From Chloroflexota bacterium (GTDB lineage: Bacteria > Chloroflexota > Anaerolineae > J102), in the NCBI GenBank assembly GCA_003353825.1, contig PIVW01000322.1, positions 1 to 6,770 on the forward strand: DNA of 6,770 bases, given 5' to 3'. Both the position numbers and the translations under genes were made by a program. Below are positions 1 through 6,100 of this stretch, one piece after another. The notes below the pieces were generated by a model. The model was not told the DNA's origin. It saw only the letters and a list, made by a program, of their open reading frames with translations, and did not search any database. How positions within the stretch are numbered: the first letter of the stretch is position 1; every line of letters starts with the position of its first letter.

Positions 1-335
1 TTGACCCCTTCACCGTGAACATCGTCCCCATCATCTGTGATGTCGCCGACATTGATGCCAATGCGGAAATTCAGGGAACTGGGCTGAAGTTCCTCCTGCA
101 AAGCGATGGCGCAGGCGACAGCATCCTGCACCGAAGGAAACTCGACTAGAAAACCATCCCCGGTGAATTTGATAATGTGCCCAGACTTTTTGTCAACCAG
201 AGGTTTGATCACGTCATCACGAGCCGACTTCCAGGCAGCCACCGTGCCGTCGGTATCGAGCTCCACCAACTGAGTGTAACCTGCTACATCCGCGGCAAGG
301 ATCGCTGCAAGTCTGCGTTGAGTCTTATTAACCAT
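1..335 (-). CDS. Class III adenylate/guanylate cyclase, N-terminal part (cut by window edge)
   Basis: The minus strand reads open from an ATG at 335-333 to the edge, giving 111 complete codons of a nucleotidyl cyclase catalytic domain; the C-terminal part lies outside the window. The start RRLAAILAADVAGYTQL is the usual opening of this family. D16 (AADVAGY) and D60 (KFTGDGF) match the two metal-binding aspartates, and RIGINVGDI (residues 91-99) is the conserved central strand. Family knowledge: these enzymes make cAMP or cGMP from the nucleoside triphosphate in the cytoplasm, often with C-terminal TPR or other sensor modules. Substrate choice cannot be judged because the later specificity residues are missing. 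The start is fixed by an in-frame TGA eight codons upstream with no other start between; no clear Shine-Dalgarno sequence precedes it. The catalytic domain begins almost at residue 1, so no N-terminal sensor is present. Confidence 0.9.
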   Translation of the reverse strand, partial: MVNKTQRRLAAILAADVAGYTQLVELDTDGTVAAWKSARDDVIKPLVDKKSGHIIKFTGDGFLVEFPSVQDAVACAIALQEELQPSSLNFRIGINVGDITDDGDDVHGEGV

Positions 336-896
336 GCTGGGAGTGTAAAGGTGCCATCAGCGAAAAGCCAACGACCATATACGGGCAACACATGAGTGGT
401 TTCGATGGATTGTACCGTGTTCGGTGAGGGCGTCCGACCTTCCTGTTTTGACCGCATGCACTAGTTCGTGTGATTCACATGAATAACTCCAATGAACCGT
501 TCTCTAGCGTTGAATTTATTTCATCCAGGGTCCGCTGTGGTTAAGGGTTGTCAGATGTCTGCCCATATAGCCAGGGTCTGACAGGATGGCATGTGGATCA
601 ACGGGCAGGCGTCGGACAGGCCCCCAGGGACGAAACCGCGGGGCGTAGGCAGGATGTTTCAGTGTGGCTGGATACTATGGGGATTTGAATAATCTTGCTG
701 GTGTAACTACCTGTAATCAATCGACCGTTTTCATCCTGATGCCAATTTCCATAGCCTTCCGAAGCCAGGGCAGACCCTTCCTGGGAGCTGATCACGGCGA
801 TAAAACTGCCATTTTGGCTGGATCGACCAAGACGGCCCGTTACCGCTTTTTCCCAGTAATAAAATAACCAGAACGGTGCGATGCGAATGACGGCGA
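336..896. other. Intergenic stretch holding the undefined oriIS end of the IS91-type element
   Basis: No convincing gene was found on either strand; the short open frames lack recognisable motifs or overlap the transposase out of frame. The part near 336-480 is the upstream region of the cyclase and contains a small palindrome (469-479). The part towards 896 lies downstream of the transposase, where IS91-family elements carry their replication origin end. GTTC, which read on the minus strand is the GAAC tetranucleotide reported as an IS91 target, occurs at 464-467 and 499-502. Either could mark the element boundary, but a four-base match is weak. TGTCAG (549-554) and CTGACA (578-583) form a short inverted repeat that could belong to the origin hairpin region. 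Confidence 0.5.
469..479. promoter_or_regulatory. Small perfect palindrome TGTGATTCACA upstream of the cyclase
   Basis: TGTGA and TCACA flank a single central base, about 135 bases upstream of the cyclase ATG. The half-sites resemble those of the cAMP receptor protein, but that protein needs six bases between them, so this is not a standard CRP site. It may be an operator for another dimeric regulator, part of the mobile element end, or chance. Confidence 0.2.
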
Positions 897-2120
897 TCAT
901 AACGCGATGATCCTCGCAGGCGGTGCACGCGGCAACTGTCCGCGCTCGAAGCACTCGATGATCACCATGGGACTACCGCAGTCCGGGCAGAGGTAAGTTG
1001 CCTGAGGCAATTCAAGTACATCATCCTGTCGTGATTCTGTACTGTCTATGGCACCATTTTCGTTAGCACCCTCATCGTCGGTTTGATCGATGAGCAATTC
1101 ACGCGCCCGTTTGAGGTTGTCCTGTCGCCCTGAGTTGGCCAGTAATCCATAATGACGAATACGGTGAAAGCCGCTGGGTAATACATGGATTAAAAAGCGC
1201 CGGATAAACTCGTTGGTTTTAAGCGTCATGTTCTTGTGGCGGAAGCGTTGTTTGCTGCGGTAGTCTTTCCACTTGAAGGTGACGCCCTGGTCATTGAACT
1301 TCAACAGTCGGCTGTTGGCGATGGCCACCCGGTGGGTATAACGCGACAGATAGGCCAGCACCGCTTGTGGCCCGGCAAACGGGCGCTTGGCATAAACCAC
1401 CCATTCGATCTTTCTTAGAGGCTTGATCCAGTCATCAAAGACTTTGGCATTCGCCAATAATCGGTGCTCACCAAAGAACTTCAGCTCACCCGCTTGAAAG
1501 GCCTGGGTGAGCCGATCGAGAAACAGACGTCGAAACAGTCGTGACAGCACTCGTACGGGTAGAAAGAATCCCGGCCTGCAGTGGATCCACTGTTCACCAT
1601 CGATGGATAAACCGCCACCGGGGACGATGCCGTGCACATGCGGGTGATGGATCATGGTTGAACCCCAGGTGTGTAATACCAGGGTGAGTCCGACCCGTGC
1701 ACCCAGATGCTTCGGGTCTGCGGCGATGGTTTGCACCGTTGCGGCGGCAGCCTTGAACAAGATGGTGTAGATCACCGACTTGTTGCTATAGGCCAGGTCA
1801 CTGATCGGCGCCGGCAGGGTAAAGACCAGGTGGTAATACTCGACCGGCAACAGATCGGCCTGGCGCGCTTCGAGCCAGCGATGAGCGGCACTACCCTGGC
1901 AGCGGGGGCAATGTCGGTTACGGCAGGAGTTGTAGGCGATCTGCTGATGTTCGCAGGACGAACAGCGCAATACATGACCCCCGAGTGCCGCACTGCGGCA
2001 CGTCTCGATGGCCGACATCACCTTGAGCTGGTCGAGGCTGATATGTCCCCGATGCGCCTGTCGCCAGATCTCACCCCGGGCACGGAAGATATCCGCAACC
2101 TCCAGGGCCTGTCGGGACAT
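897..2120 (-). CDS. IS91-family HUH (Y2) transposase
   Basis: The 407-residue protein has the full architecture of an IS91-type rolling-circle transposase. An N-terminal zinc-binding region has C53-x2-C56, C66, then RHCPRC with C71 and C74. The HUH metal-binding motif is at H161-V-H163, within IHHPHVHG. The two nucleophilic tyrosines are Y257 and Y261 (AYLSRYTHR), spaced as in the family. A C-terminal CPDCG (C378, C381) may bind another zinc. The protein nicks one strand at the element's origin, becomes covalently linked to the DNA and drives rolling-circle transfer. The length is normal (about 400 residues) and no frameshift is visible. It starts 8 bases after the recombinase stop with only a poor ribosome-binding site (its upstream sequence reads CCTGAGTC), so translation may be coupled to the upstream gene. 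The region beyond the stop should hold the origin. Confidence 0.95.
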   Translation of the reverse strand: MSRQALEVADIFRARGEIWRQAHRGHISLDQLKVMSAIETCRSAALGGHVLRCSSCEHQQIAYNSCRNRHCPRCQGSAAHRWLEARQADLLPVEYYHLVFTLPAPISDLAYSNKSVIYTILFKAAAATVQTIAADPKHLGARVGLTLVLHTWGSTMIHHPHVHGIVPGGGLSIDGEQWIHCRPGFFLPVRVLSRLFRRLFLDRLTQAFQAGELKFFGEHRLLANAKVFDDWIKPLRKIEWVVYAKRPFAGPQAVLAYLSRYTHRVAIANSRLLKFNDQGVTFKWKDYRSKQRFRHKNMTLKTNEFIRRFLIHVLPSGFHRIRHYGLLANSGRQDNLKRARELLIDQTDDEGANENGAIDSTESRQDDVLELPQATYLCPDCGSPMVIIECFERGQLPRAPPARIIAL

Positions 2121-2128
2121 GACTCAGG

Positions 2129-3007
2129 CTATGTCGGTGGCGATAGTATCTCTAGTGGGCTCGTGACTTCCTGCAGTACATCGGTGGCCACCTGGGTATA
2201 GAGTCTGGTGGTCTCGAGCTGATGGTGGCCGAGTAATACCTGGATTAGGCGGATATCCACCTTCTGCTCCAGCAGGTGGGTTGCAAACGAATGTCTCAAT
2301 AGGTGCATCGAGACGCGCTTGTCGATCTCGGCTGCAGCGGCGGCCGCACGAATAGCACGGGACAACTGCCGAGTGCTTAAAGGGTTAACCGGGTTCTGTC
2401 CGGGAAACAACCAGCCGTCATCGAGTAACAGGCCTTTGGCGTGTCCTTCATGCCACCAGCGTCGCAGAATATCCAGTAATGCTGGGGAGAGCATGGCATA
2501 ACGATCCTTGCGTCCCTTGCCCTGTTCCACGTGCAGCGTCTTGCGCTCGCCATCGACGTCGCTGATCTTGAGTGATGCCACCTCACTGATACGCAATCCT
2601 GCGCCATAGGCCACCGAGAAAGCCGCCTTGTACTTGACACTACTGGTCGCCTCCAGCAGTCGACTGACTTCTTCACGACTGAGCACCACCGGCAACCTAC
2701 GCGGTACTGGTACAGTGTTGAGCTTGCCCGCGACCCCCTTATCCCCCACGGTGACTTCAAAGAAAAACCGTAGGGCGGTGATCGTTGCGTTGATGGTGAT
2801 ACGGGAAGTTCCTTTGTCCGTCAGGTGCAGCTGAAACTGGCGCAGGCCTTCGGCAGTGGCCGTATCTGGTGAGTGGCCCAGGTAATCGGCCAGCTTCTTA
2901 ACGGCGCGGATATAACTGGTCTGGGTCTTGGGTGCGAGCTTACGCAGGTTCATGTCTTCGATCATGCGCTGGCGTAGTGGGCTGATGGGTTGAGTTGGTT
3001 GTGTCAT
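2129..3007 (-). CDS. Tyrosine recombinase/phage-type integrase associated with the IS91 transposase
   Basis: This 292-residue protein has the two-domain layout of XerC/D-like recombinases. The N-terminal SAM-like DNA-binding domain covers about residues 10-95 (SYIRAVKKLADYLG; ITINATITALRFFF). The catalytic domain covers about 105-285. All catalytic residues are visible: R139 (GAGLRISE), K164 (EQGKGRKDR), H235 and R238 (HLLRHSFATHLLE), H261 (LLGHHQLETT) and nucleophile Y270 (RLYTQV). It is therefore probably an active site-specific recombinase. Its role in IS91-type transposition is not established; resolution of intermediates or targeting are possibilities. The start is supported by CAGGAG upstream at normal spacing. 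It is the first gene of the two-gene unit. An ordinary chromosomal Xer protein is unlikely given its tight coupling to a transposase. Confidence 0.93.
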   Translation of the reverse strand: MTQPTQPISPLRQRMIEDMNLRKLAPKTQTSYIRAVKKLADYLGHSPDTATAEGLRQFQLHLTDKGTSRITINATITALRFFFEVTVGDKGVAGKLNTVPVPRRLPVVLSREEVSRLLEATSSVKYKAAFSVAYGAGLRISEVASLKISDVDGERKTLHVEQGKGRKDRYAMLSPALLDILRRWWHEGHAKGLLLDDGWLFPGQNPVNPLSTRQLSRAIRAAAAAAEIDKRVSMHLLRHSFATHLLEQKVDIRLIQVLLGHHQLETTRLYTQVATDVLQEVTSPLEILSPPT

Positions 3008-3014
3008 GGGTCTT

Positions 3015-3019
3015 CTCCT
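3015..3019 (-). promoter_or_regulatory. Strong ribosome-binding site of the recombinase
   Basis: On the minus strand AGGAG lies seven bases before the recombinase ATG. This is good spacing and supports the chosen start. It sits just downstream of the leader hairpin at 3025-3049. Confidence 0.7.
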
Positions 3020-3024
3020 GTGCT

Positions 3025-3049
3025 GAGACGAGGTCGAATGCCTCGTTTC
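3025..3049 (-). promoter_or_regulatory. Leader hairpin before the recombinase gene
   Basis: Bases 3025-3033 pair with 3041-3049 around a 7-base loop: nine pairs including one G-T, with ACGAGG/CCTCGT as the perfect core. In minus-strand RNA the hairpin ends five bases before the Shine-Dalgarno sequence, so it could influence translation. It could instead be part of the terminus end of the IS91-type element, since such ends often carry hairpins. No T-run follows, so it is not a standard terminator. Confidence 0.4.
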
Positions 3050-3133
3050 TCAAACACAAAAGATACGCCGATAGAATTTAGAAAGAGGAGATCAAAGGCT
3101 GACACCCGTTACCGCGAGAGCGGTTTAGTCCTT

Positions 3134-3197
3134 GGGTCGTTTTCTGCCGCTGATTCACCGGGTTTGAGCGGCAGCTTTCTCCAAAGGAGGAGACGCT
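3134..3197 (+). repeat. Dispersed intergenic repeat, copy A (mobile unit/racemase spacer)
   Basis: This is the most complete copy of a family found in four spacers. Its first 49 bases (3134-3182) align without gaps to copy D (39/49 identical) and copy C (35/49). Its last 35 bases align to copy B with small gaps. Conserved blocks are GGGTCGT at the start, TTTGAGCG near base 30, GCTTTCTCC at the end of the 49-mer, and a trailing GGAGACGCT shared with B. This copy alone has a perfect 8-base inverted repeat, CTGCCGCT (3144-3151) with AGCGGCAG (3167-3174). The arms are not compensated in the other copies, so that hairpin is not clearly the conserved feature. Confidence 0.7.
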
Positions 3198-3255
3198 TAT
3201 AGGCACTAGCTGGGCTTCTGCCTTCGGCGGTGGGTCCAACCGGTCAACAATGAAT

Positions 3256-3271
3256 CGATAATATGTTATCG
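3256..3271. promoter_or_regulatory. Perfect inverted repeat CGATAA-N4-TTATCG, possible operator
   Basis: Six-base arms (3256-3261 and 3266-3271) flank TATG. The element lies 12 bases upstream of a TATAAT sequence and would cover the -35 region of a racemase promoter, a normal place for an operator. I do not recognise the regulator. Confidence 0.35.
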
Positions 3272-3283
3272 GGTCAATTACCT

Positions 3284-3289
3284 TATAAT
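3284..3289 (+). promoter_or_regulatory. Possible -10 box (TATAAT) for the racemase gene
   Basis: A consensus TATAAT lies about 80 bases before the racemase start. No good -35 hexamer is found at 16-18 bases; the palindrome at 3256-3271 is there instead. This suggests a promoter that needs, or is controlled by, a regulator. Confidence 0.35.
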
Positions 3290-3368
3290 TCAGCTCTTAT
3301 GAGGCGAGCAAGTTGGTAACACTGACAAGTTAGTATTAATCATCTTTATAAATAGAGGGTATTGTTAG

Positions 3369-4040
3369 GTGCAAATTGGATTGATAGGCGGCATTGGGCC
3401 TGCGGCAACAGATTACTATTACCGCCGCCTGATCGCAGAATTCGCGGGCAGGAAGAAGGCGCTAGAGCTGACGATTGTTCACGCTGACACTCCTACTCTA
3501 CTTCATAATCTCGAATGCAACGATATAGATGCCCAAGTCGAAATCTACAGCCGACTAACTGACAGACTTGTATCTGTGGGTGCGGAGTGCGTGGTGGTTA
3601 CCTCAATCGCAGGGCATTTCTGCATGGACACCTTCAAGGAAATCTCTCCTTTACAAGTTATTGATATGATCACGGAAGTAAACGAAGCGATTAGGGCTAG
3701 AGAACTAACCAGGGTGGGAATAATAGGAACGCGAACTGTCATGGAAACGCGATTCTATTCTGGGATTAGTACTGCAGAGGTCATCACACCAATCGGCAGC
3801 ATGTTAGACGATGTACATGTTGCCTACGTTTCGATGGCTGCCTCTGGCCACGTCACAAGTCCTCAGCGTGCTGTTTTTGATTCGGCGTGCGAGTGGCTGG
3901 TTCAATCGGCGGAGGTCAACGCCATCATGCTGGGAGGGACGGATCTTGCATTGGTTTATAAAGAGGACCAAACTCAATTTCCAGTGGTAGACTGCGCTGC
4001 GATTCACGTTGATGCCGTCGTCCGCCACGCAACTAGTTGA
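3369..4040 (+). CDS. Asp/Glu racemase-family protein lacking both catalytic cysteines
   Basis: The 223-residue protein has the Asp/Glu/hydantoin racemase fold. It opens with IGLIGGIGPAATDYYYR (residues 3-19), the typical first strand and loop, and has the second-domain start RVGIIGTRTVMET (115-127). Family enzymes use two cysteines, in PCNTAH-like and GCTE-like motifs. Here the first site reads TSIAGH (78-83), with S79 in the cysteine position. The second reads LGGTD (188-192), with G190 in place of cysteine. C85 and C209 lie near these segments but not at the canonical positions. Two-base proton-transfer racemisation is therefore unlikely by the standard mechanism; another reaction or a binding role is possible. 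The start is GTG, nine bases after GAGGG (3355-3359). The ureohydrolase follows 145 bases downstream in the same direction, so a shared role in amino-acid or guanidino-acid metabolism is plausible but unproven. Confidence 0.85.
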   Translation: MQIGLIGGIGPAATDYYYRRLIAEFAGRKKALELTIVHADTPTLLHNLECNDIDAQVEIYSRLTDRLVSVGAECVVVTSIAGHFCMDTFKEISPLQVIDMITEVNEAIRARELTRVGIIGTRTVMETRFYSGISTAEVITPIGSMLDDVHVAYVSMAASGHVTSPQRAVFDSACEWLVQSAEVNAIMLGGTDLALVYKEDQTQFPVVDCAAIHVDAVVRHATS

Positions 4041-4080
4041 TATCCGAGCCAGGGCAAAGGCAGGCTTCTGGGGTATATGA

Positions 4081-4111
4081 TTTAGTGGCAGCTTTCTCGT
4101 AAGGAGACGCT
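4081..4111 (+). repeat. Dispersed intergenic repeat, copy B (racemase/ureohydrolase spacer), 3' part
   Basis: The segment matches the last 35 bases of copy A apart from gaps totalling four bases and a few substitutions, sharing GGCAGCTTTCTC and GGAGACGCT. The upstream half of the 49-mer is not clearly recognisable here, so this copy is truncated or strongly diverged. A short TCTC...GAGA complementarity at its end is shared with copies A and D. Confidence 0.55.
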
Positions 4112-4115
4112 CAAT

Positions 4116-4144
4116 TGGCTGGACCAGGAGGCAATCTTCAGCCA
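4116..4144 (+). promoter_or_regulatory. Hairpin in the ureohydrolase leader
   Basis: TGGCTGGA (4116-4123) pairs with TTCAGCCA (4137-4144), eight pairs including one G-T, around a 13-base loop. It begins directly after repeat copy B and ends about 40 bases before the ureohydrolase start. No T-run follows, so it is not a simple terminator. I saw no match to known guanidine riboswitch motifs. Confidence 0.3.
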
Positions 4145-4185
4145 GGAGTCGACACTCAAAAAATTAATCGAGGTTTGTTTAAATC

Positions 4186-5127
4186 ATGGCTACAGGGCAA
4201 GACCAAAAGTCTCTTCCACGTTATATGGGAATCCCGACTTTTATGCGCACACCCTACCATCCGGATCCAGAGGGTCTCGATATTGCATTGATTGGCGTAC
4301 CCTACGATGGTGGAGTAACGAACAGGCCTGGCGCCCGTCACGGGCCACGCGAAATGCGTAATCAGTCGAGCCTTATGCGCTCGATTCATCATGTATCCAG
4401 GATCGATCCCTATGCGCTTTGCAAGATTGCCGATATTGGTGACGTCACCTTTGAAGGCGTGTTTGACCACAATGCCGTTGTCCGTGATATCGAAACATTT
4501 TTTGCACGTGTGCACGCCGCAGGGGTAATCCCGCTTAGCGCCGGGGGCGATCATTCTGTTACCTATCCAATCATGAAGGCCATTGCACGGAATACGCCGG
4601 TAGGACTTATTCATATCGATGCCCACACGGATACCTGGGATGAGTTCCAGGGATCCAAGTTCATGCACGGCACGCCTTTCCGGCGCGCTCATGAGGATGG
4701 TCTGCTGGATGCCGCAAGGACAGTTCAAATCGGCATCCGCGGTGCGCAAAATACGACCGAGGGTTGGGACTATTCGCTTGAGCAGGGTATGCGGGTTATT
4801 TTCATGGAGGAATTCACTCAGATGGGTGTGGACGCTGTCATCAAGGAGGCGCGTCGGGTCGTCGGTAATGGACCCACTTATATTTCGTTCGATGTGGACG
4901 GTCTTGATCCTGTTTATGCACCGGGAACCGGGACACCGGAAATCGGCGGCATTACAACTATTGAGGCGCTTGCCCTGCTACGGGGTTTGCGTAATCTCAA
5001 TCTGATTGGTGGTGATGTGGTAGAGGTTGCTCCGCCTTTCGATCCTAGCGGTAACACGGCATTGGTAGGCGCTACTTTGATGTACGAAATACTCTGCCTG
5101 TTAGCAGAAGTGATTGCCAACAGATAA
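4186..5127 (+). CDS. Agmatinase-type ureohydrolase (agmatinase, guanidinobutyrase or relative)
   Basis: The 313-residue protein is a complete arginase/agmatinase-family enzyme. It hydrolyses a guanidino compound to urea plus an amine, using two metal ions (usually manganese, in some members nickel). Metal ligands are visible: H123 (AGGDHS), D145, H147 and D149 (HIDAHTD), and D236 and D238 (SFDVDGLD). E280 (VVEVAPP) is the conserved late glutamate. PGTGTPEIGG (246-255) and HGTPFRRA (161-168) fit the bacterial agmatinase/guanidinobutyrase branch rather than arginase. Exact substrate (agmatine, 4-guanidinobutyrate, 3-guanidinopropionate or guanidine) cannot be fixed by eye. The ATG is preceded by GAGG (4170-4173) at a rather long 12-base spacing. 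It follows the racemase-family gene in the same direction across a spacer carrying repeat B and a hairpin, so co-transcription is possible but not compelled. Confidence 0.92.
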   Translation: MATGQDQKSLPRYMGIPTFMRTPYHPDPEGLDIALIGVPYDGGVTNRPGARHGPREMRNQSSLMRSIHHVSRIDPYALCKIADIGDVTFEGVFDHNAVVRDIETFFARVHAAGVIPLSAGGDHSVTYPIMKAIARNTPVGLIHIDAHTDTWDEFQGSKFMHGTPFRRAHEDGLLDAARTVQIGIRGAQNTTEGWDYSLEQGMRVIFMEEFTQMGVDAVIKEARRVVGNGPTYISFDVDGLDPVYAPGTGTPEIGGITTIEALALLRGLRNLNLIGGDVVEVAPPFDPSGNTALVGATLMYEILCLLAEVIANR

Positions 5128-5245
5128 GCATCACAATCGTTAGTAAATTTTTGATTTTCACATTCGGAAATACTCACCGAACAACTGGGATCTAAATTTG
5201 TATAGTTACTTTAACTTTTATGAAATCCAGAAAAAGCAGACGCTG

Positions 5246-5283
5246 AAAAATCAACGATCAGCTTCTGAGATGGGTTGTTTTTT
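5246..5283 (+). terminator. Probable rho-independent terminator of the ureohydrolase
   Basis: AAAAATCAAC (5246-5255) pairs with GTTGTTTTTT (5274-5283), nine of ten positions matched. An inner TCAG-CTT-CTGA stem-loop sits at 5258-5268. The 3' arm ends in six Ts, giving a terminator-like shape about 120 bases after the stop codon. The A-rich 5' arm means it could also act on minus-strand transcripts arriving from the converging aldolase gene. Its 3' arm overlaps the start of repeat copy C. The stem is AT-rich, hence moderate confidence. Confidence 0.4.
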
Positions 5284-5333
5284 GCCTCTGATAAACGGAT
5301 TCTGAGAGTTCGCTTTCTCTAAAGCAGGCACTC
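5272..5333 (+). repeat. Dispersed intergenic repeat, copy C (ureohydrolase/aldolase spacer)
   Basis: Bases 5272-5320 align without gaps to copy A at 35 of 49 positions. Conserved blocks are GGGT-GTTTT at the start, CTCTGAT, TGAGAG and CGCTTTCTCT. The trailing part (AAAGCAGGCACTC) is a weaker match to AAAGGAGGAGACGCT of copy A. Confidence 0.6.
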
Positions 5334-5346
5334 ATTTTAGCTTTCC

Positions 5347-5361
5347 AGGGGCCTGTCCCCT
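5347..5361 (-). other. Short GC hairpin at the 3' side of the aldolase gene
   Basis: AGGGG and CCCCT form a perfect 5-base stem around CCTGT, six bases beyond the aldolase stop. In the minus direction no T-run follows, so it may protect an mRNA end or assist the converging terminator rather than terminate by itself. Confidence 0.3.
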
Positions 5362-5367
5362 ATTGTT

Positions 5368-6066
5368 CTAGCACTTGTAGTCGTGTCCGTGTTTGCCGAG
5401 CCAACGCAGCATTCCCTGCCATTCGGTTTTTCCGTCGTAGTTATAATCTTCCGAGGTATACATCGCATCGCGATAACCCGTTTCGCGCTCACTGTTAACC
5501 AGTCTCAGCCTGTCGATATCGCCCCCGACCATCGACATCGCCTTGACCTGTACTTCACAGGCCTGACGCAAATAGTAAGCCCGAAAGAAGGCCTCTCTCG
5601 CGCTACACCCGAGGCAGTAGTAACCGTAATTGTGGCTGATCAGAATATCGTGGCTGGCGACACAGGACATGAATTCATCACCGAAATCATCATCCTCGAT
5701 AAAGGCGTAATCGATATAACCGACCAGATGCCCCAGATAGATTGCCGGTTGTGACATCGGCATTAGGCCGTACCGGGTCGCTGAAACCGCCGTGACATTC
5801 TCACAATGACCATGAACAAAATAATTTACCTCCGCGCGTTGGCCGAATATCCATCGGGCGAGATTTTGGCCACCATCGTTCAGCCAGGGGCTGTCAGCAT
5901 CGACAGGCTGCCCCTGTTGATCAATCTTGACCAGCGACGAGGCCGTCACCTCGTCATAAAAAGCGCCATAGGGATGCACCAGGTAGTGATCAGGTTGTTC
6001 GCCGATGCGTGCCGCCAGGCTCTCGCGAGTCTGTTGTTCGCTTTCTACAGAGCGGGGTTGAGTCAT
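5368..6066 (-). CDS. Class II aldolase/adducin-family protein, short N-terminus and missing third zinc histidine
   Basis: The 232-residue protein matches the class II aldolase/adducin fold from DHYLVHPYGAFYDEVTASSL (26-45), the substrate-loop region, through VHGHCEN (84-90) to REAFFRAYYLRQACEVQV (157-174). Family members usually bind zinc with three histidines and cleave or epimerise phosphorylated or hydroxy-acid sugars. Here H85 and H87 are kept, but the third site, normally NHG, reads NYG with Y147. The glutamate used by fuculose-phosphate aldolase is also not evident, though adducin-like members lack it too. The family's first 30-40 residues (an N-terminal helix and the THIS-type strand) are absent; the upstream frame reaches a TAG after a dozen codons with no other start. 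GGAG lies seven bases before the ATG, and a TATACT (-10-like) is 29 bases upstream, so the gene appears equipped for expression. It may be a non-catalytic or altered family member. It converges with the ureohydrolase and diverges from the globin. Confidence 0.85.
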   Translation of the reverse strand: MTQPRSVESEQQTRESLAARIGEQPDHYLVHPYGAFYDEVTASSLVKIDQQGQPVDADSPWLNDGGQNLARWIFGQRAEVNYFVHGHCENVTAVSATRYGLMPMSQPAIYLGHLVGYIDYAFIEDDDFGDEFMSCVASHDILISHNYGYYCLGCSAREAFFRAYYLRQACEVQVKAMSMVGGDIDRLRLVNSERETGYRDAMYTSEDYNYDGKTEWQGMLRWLGKHGHDYKC

Positions 6067-6094
6067 CGGCCATCTCCAATAGTAATTAGGGGGC

Positions 6095-6100
6095 AGTATA
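6095..6100 (-). promoter_or_regulatory. Possible -10 box (TATACT) of the aldolase-family gene
   Basis: On the minus strand TATACT lies 28 bases before the ATG, with GGAG at 6077-6074 between them. No convincing -35 hexamer was found at 16-18 bases, so the assignment is tentative. Confidence 0.3.

Larger units (their letters stand above)
897..3051 (-). mobile_element. IS91-family element with accessory tyrosine recombinase (core; ends not resolved)
   Basis: The core spans the transposase stop to the leader hairpin ahead of the recombinase. Both genes lie on the minus strand in the order recombinase then transposase, a combination known in part of the IS91 family. IS91 elements move by rolling-circle replication, usually lack terminal inverted repeats and make no target duplication, so the ends cannot be read off by symmetry. 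The origin end should lie left of 897 and the terminus end right of 3007. The right end probably lies before 3134, where a repeat shared with other spacers begins and host sequence has apparently resumed. Both genes are uninterrupted, so the unit may still be active. Confidence 0.75.

Noticed and set aside
598..954. Minus-strand open frame of about 118 codons next to the transposase end.
   Set aside because: It overlaps the transposase in another frame, has no recognisable motif and an atypical composition, so it is probably a shadow or part of the element's non-coding origin region.
3144..3174. CTGCCGCT/AGCGGCAG hairpin in repeat copy A as the conserved structure of the repeat family.
   Set aside because: The corresponding arms in copies C and D match in only about half of the positions and show no compensating changes.
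3183..3192. Very strong Shine-Dalgarno-like AAAGGAGGAG in repeat copy A.
   Set aside because: No start codon lies at a suitable distance downstream, and the same block recurs in repeat copy B, so it belongs to the repeat.
3234..3370. Possible integron attC site: GTCCAAC (RYYYAAC type) at 3234-3240 and GTTAGGT (GTTRRRY type) at 3364-3370, 137 bases apart, just at the racemase start.
   Set aside because: The two outer boxes are not complementary enough to each other and no inner paired boxes are visible. No attC-like pair follows the racemase gene, and no integron integrase is present; the tyrosine recombinase has no clear integron-type features.
4041..4185. Guanidine riboswitch ahead of the ureohydrolase.
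   Set aside because: The spacer is filled by repeat B and a simple hairpin, and I could not see the conserved loops of the known guanidine riboswitch classes.
4156..4749. Long minus-strand frame (197 codons) opposite the ureohydrolase.
   Set aside because: It is antisense to a clear family member with all catalytic residues, and its translation shows no domain.
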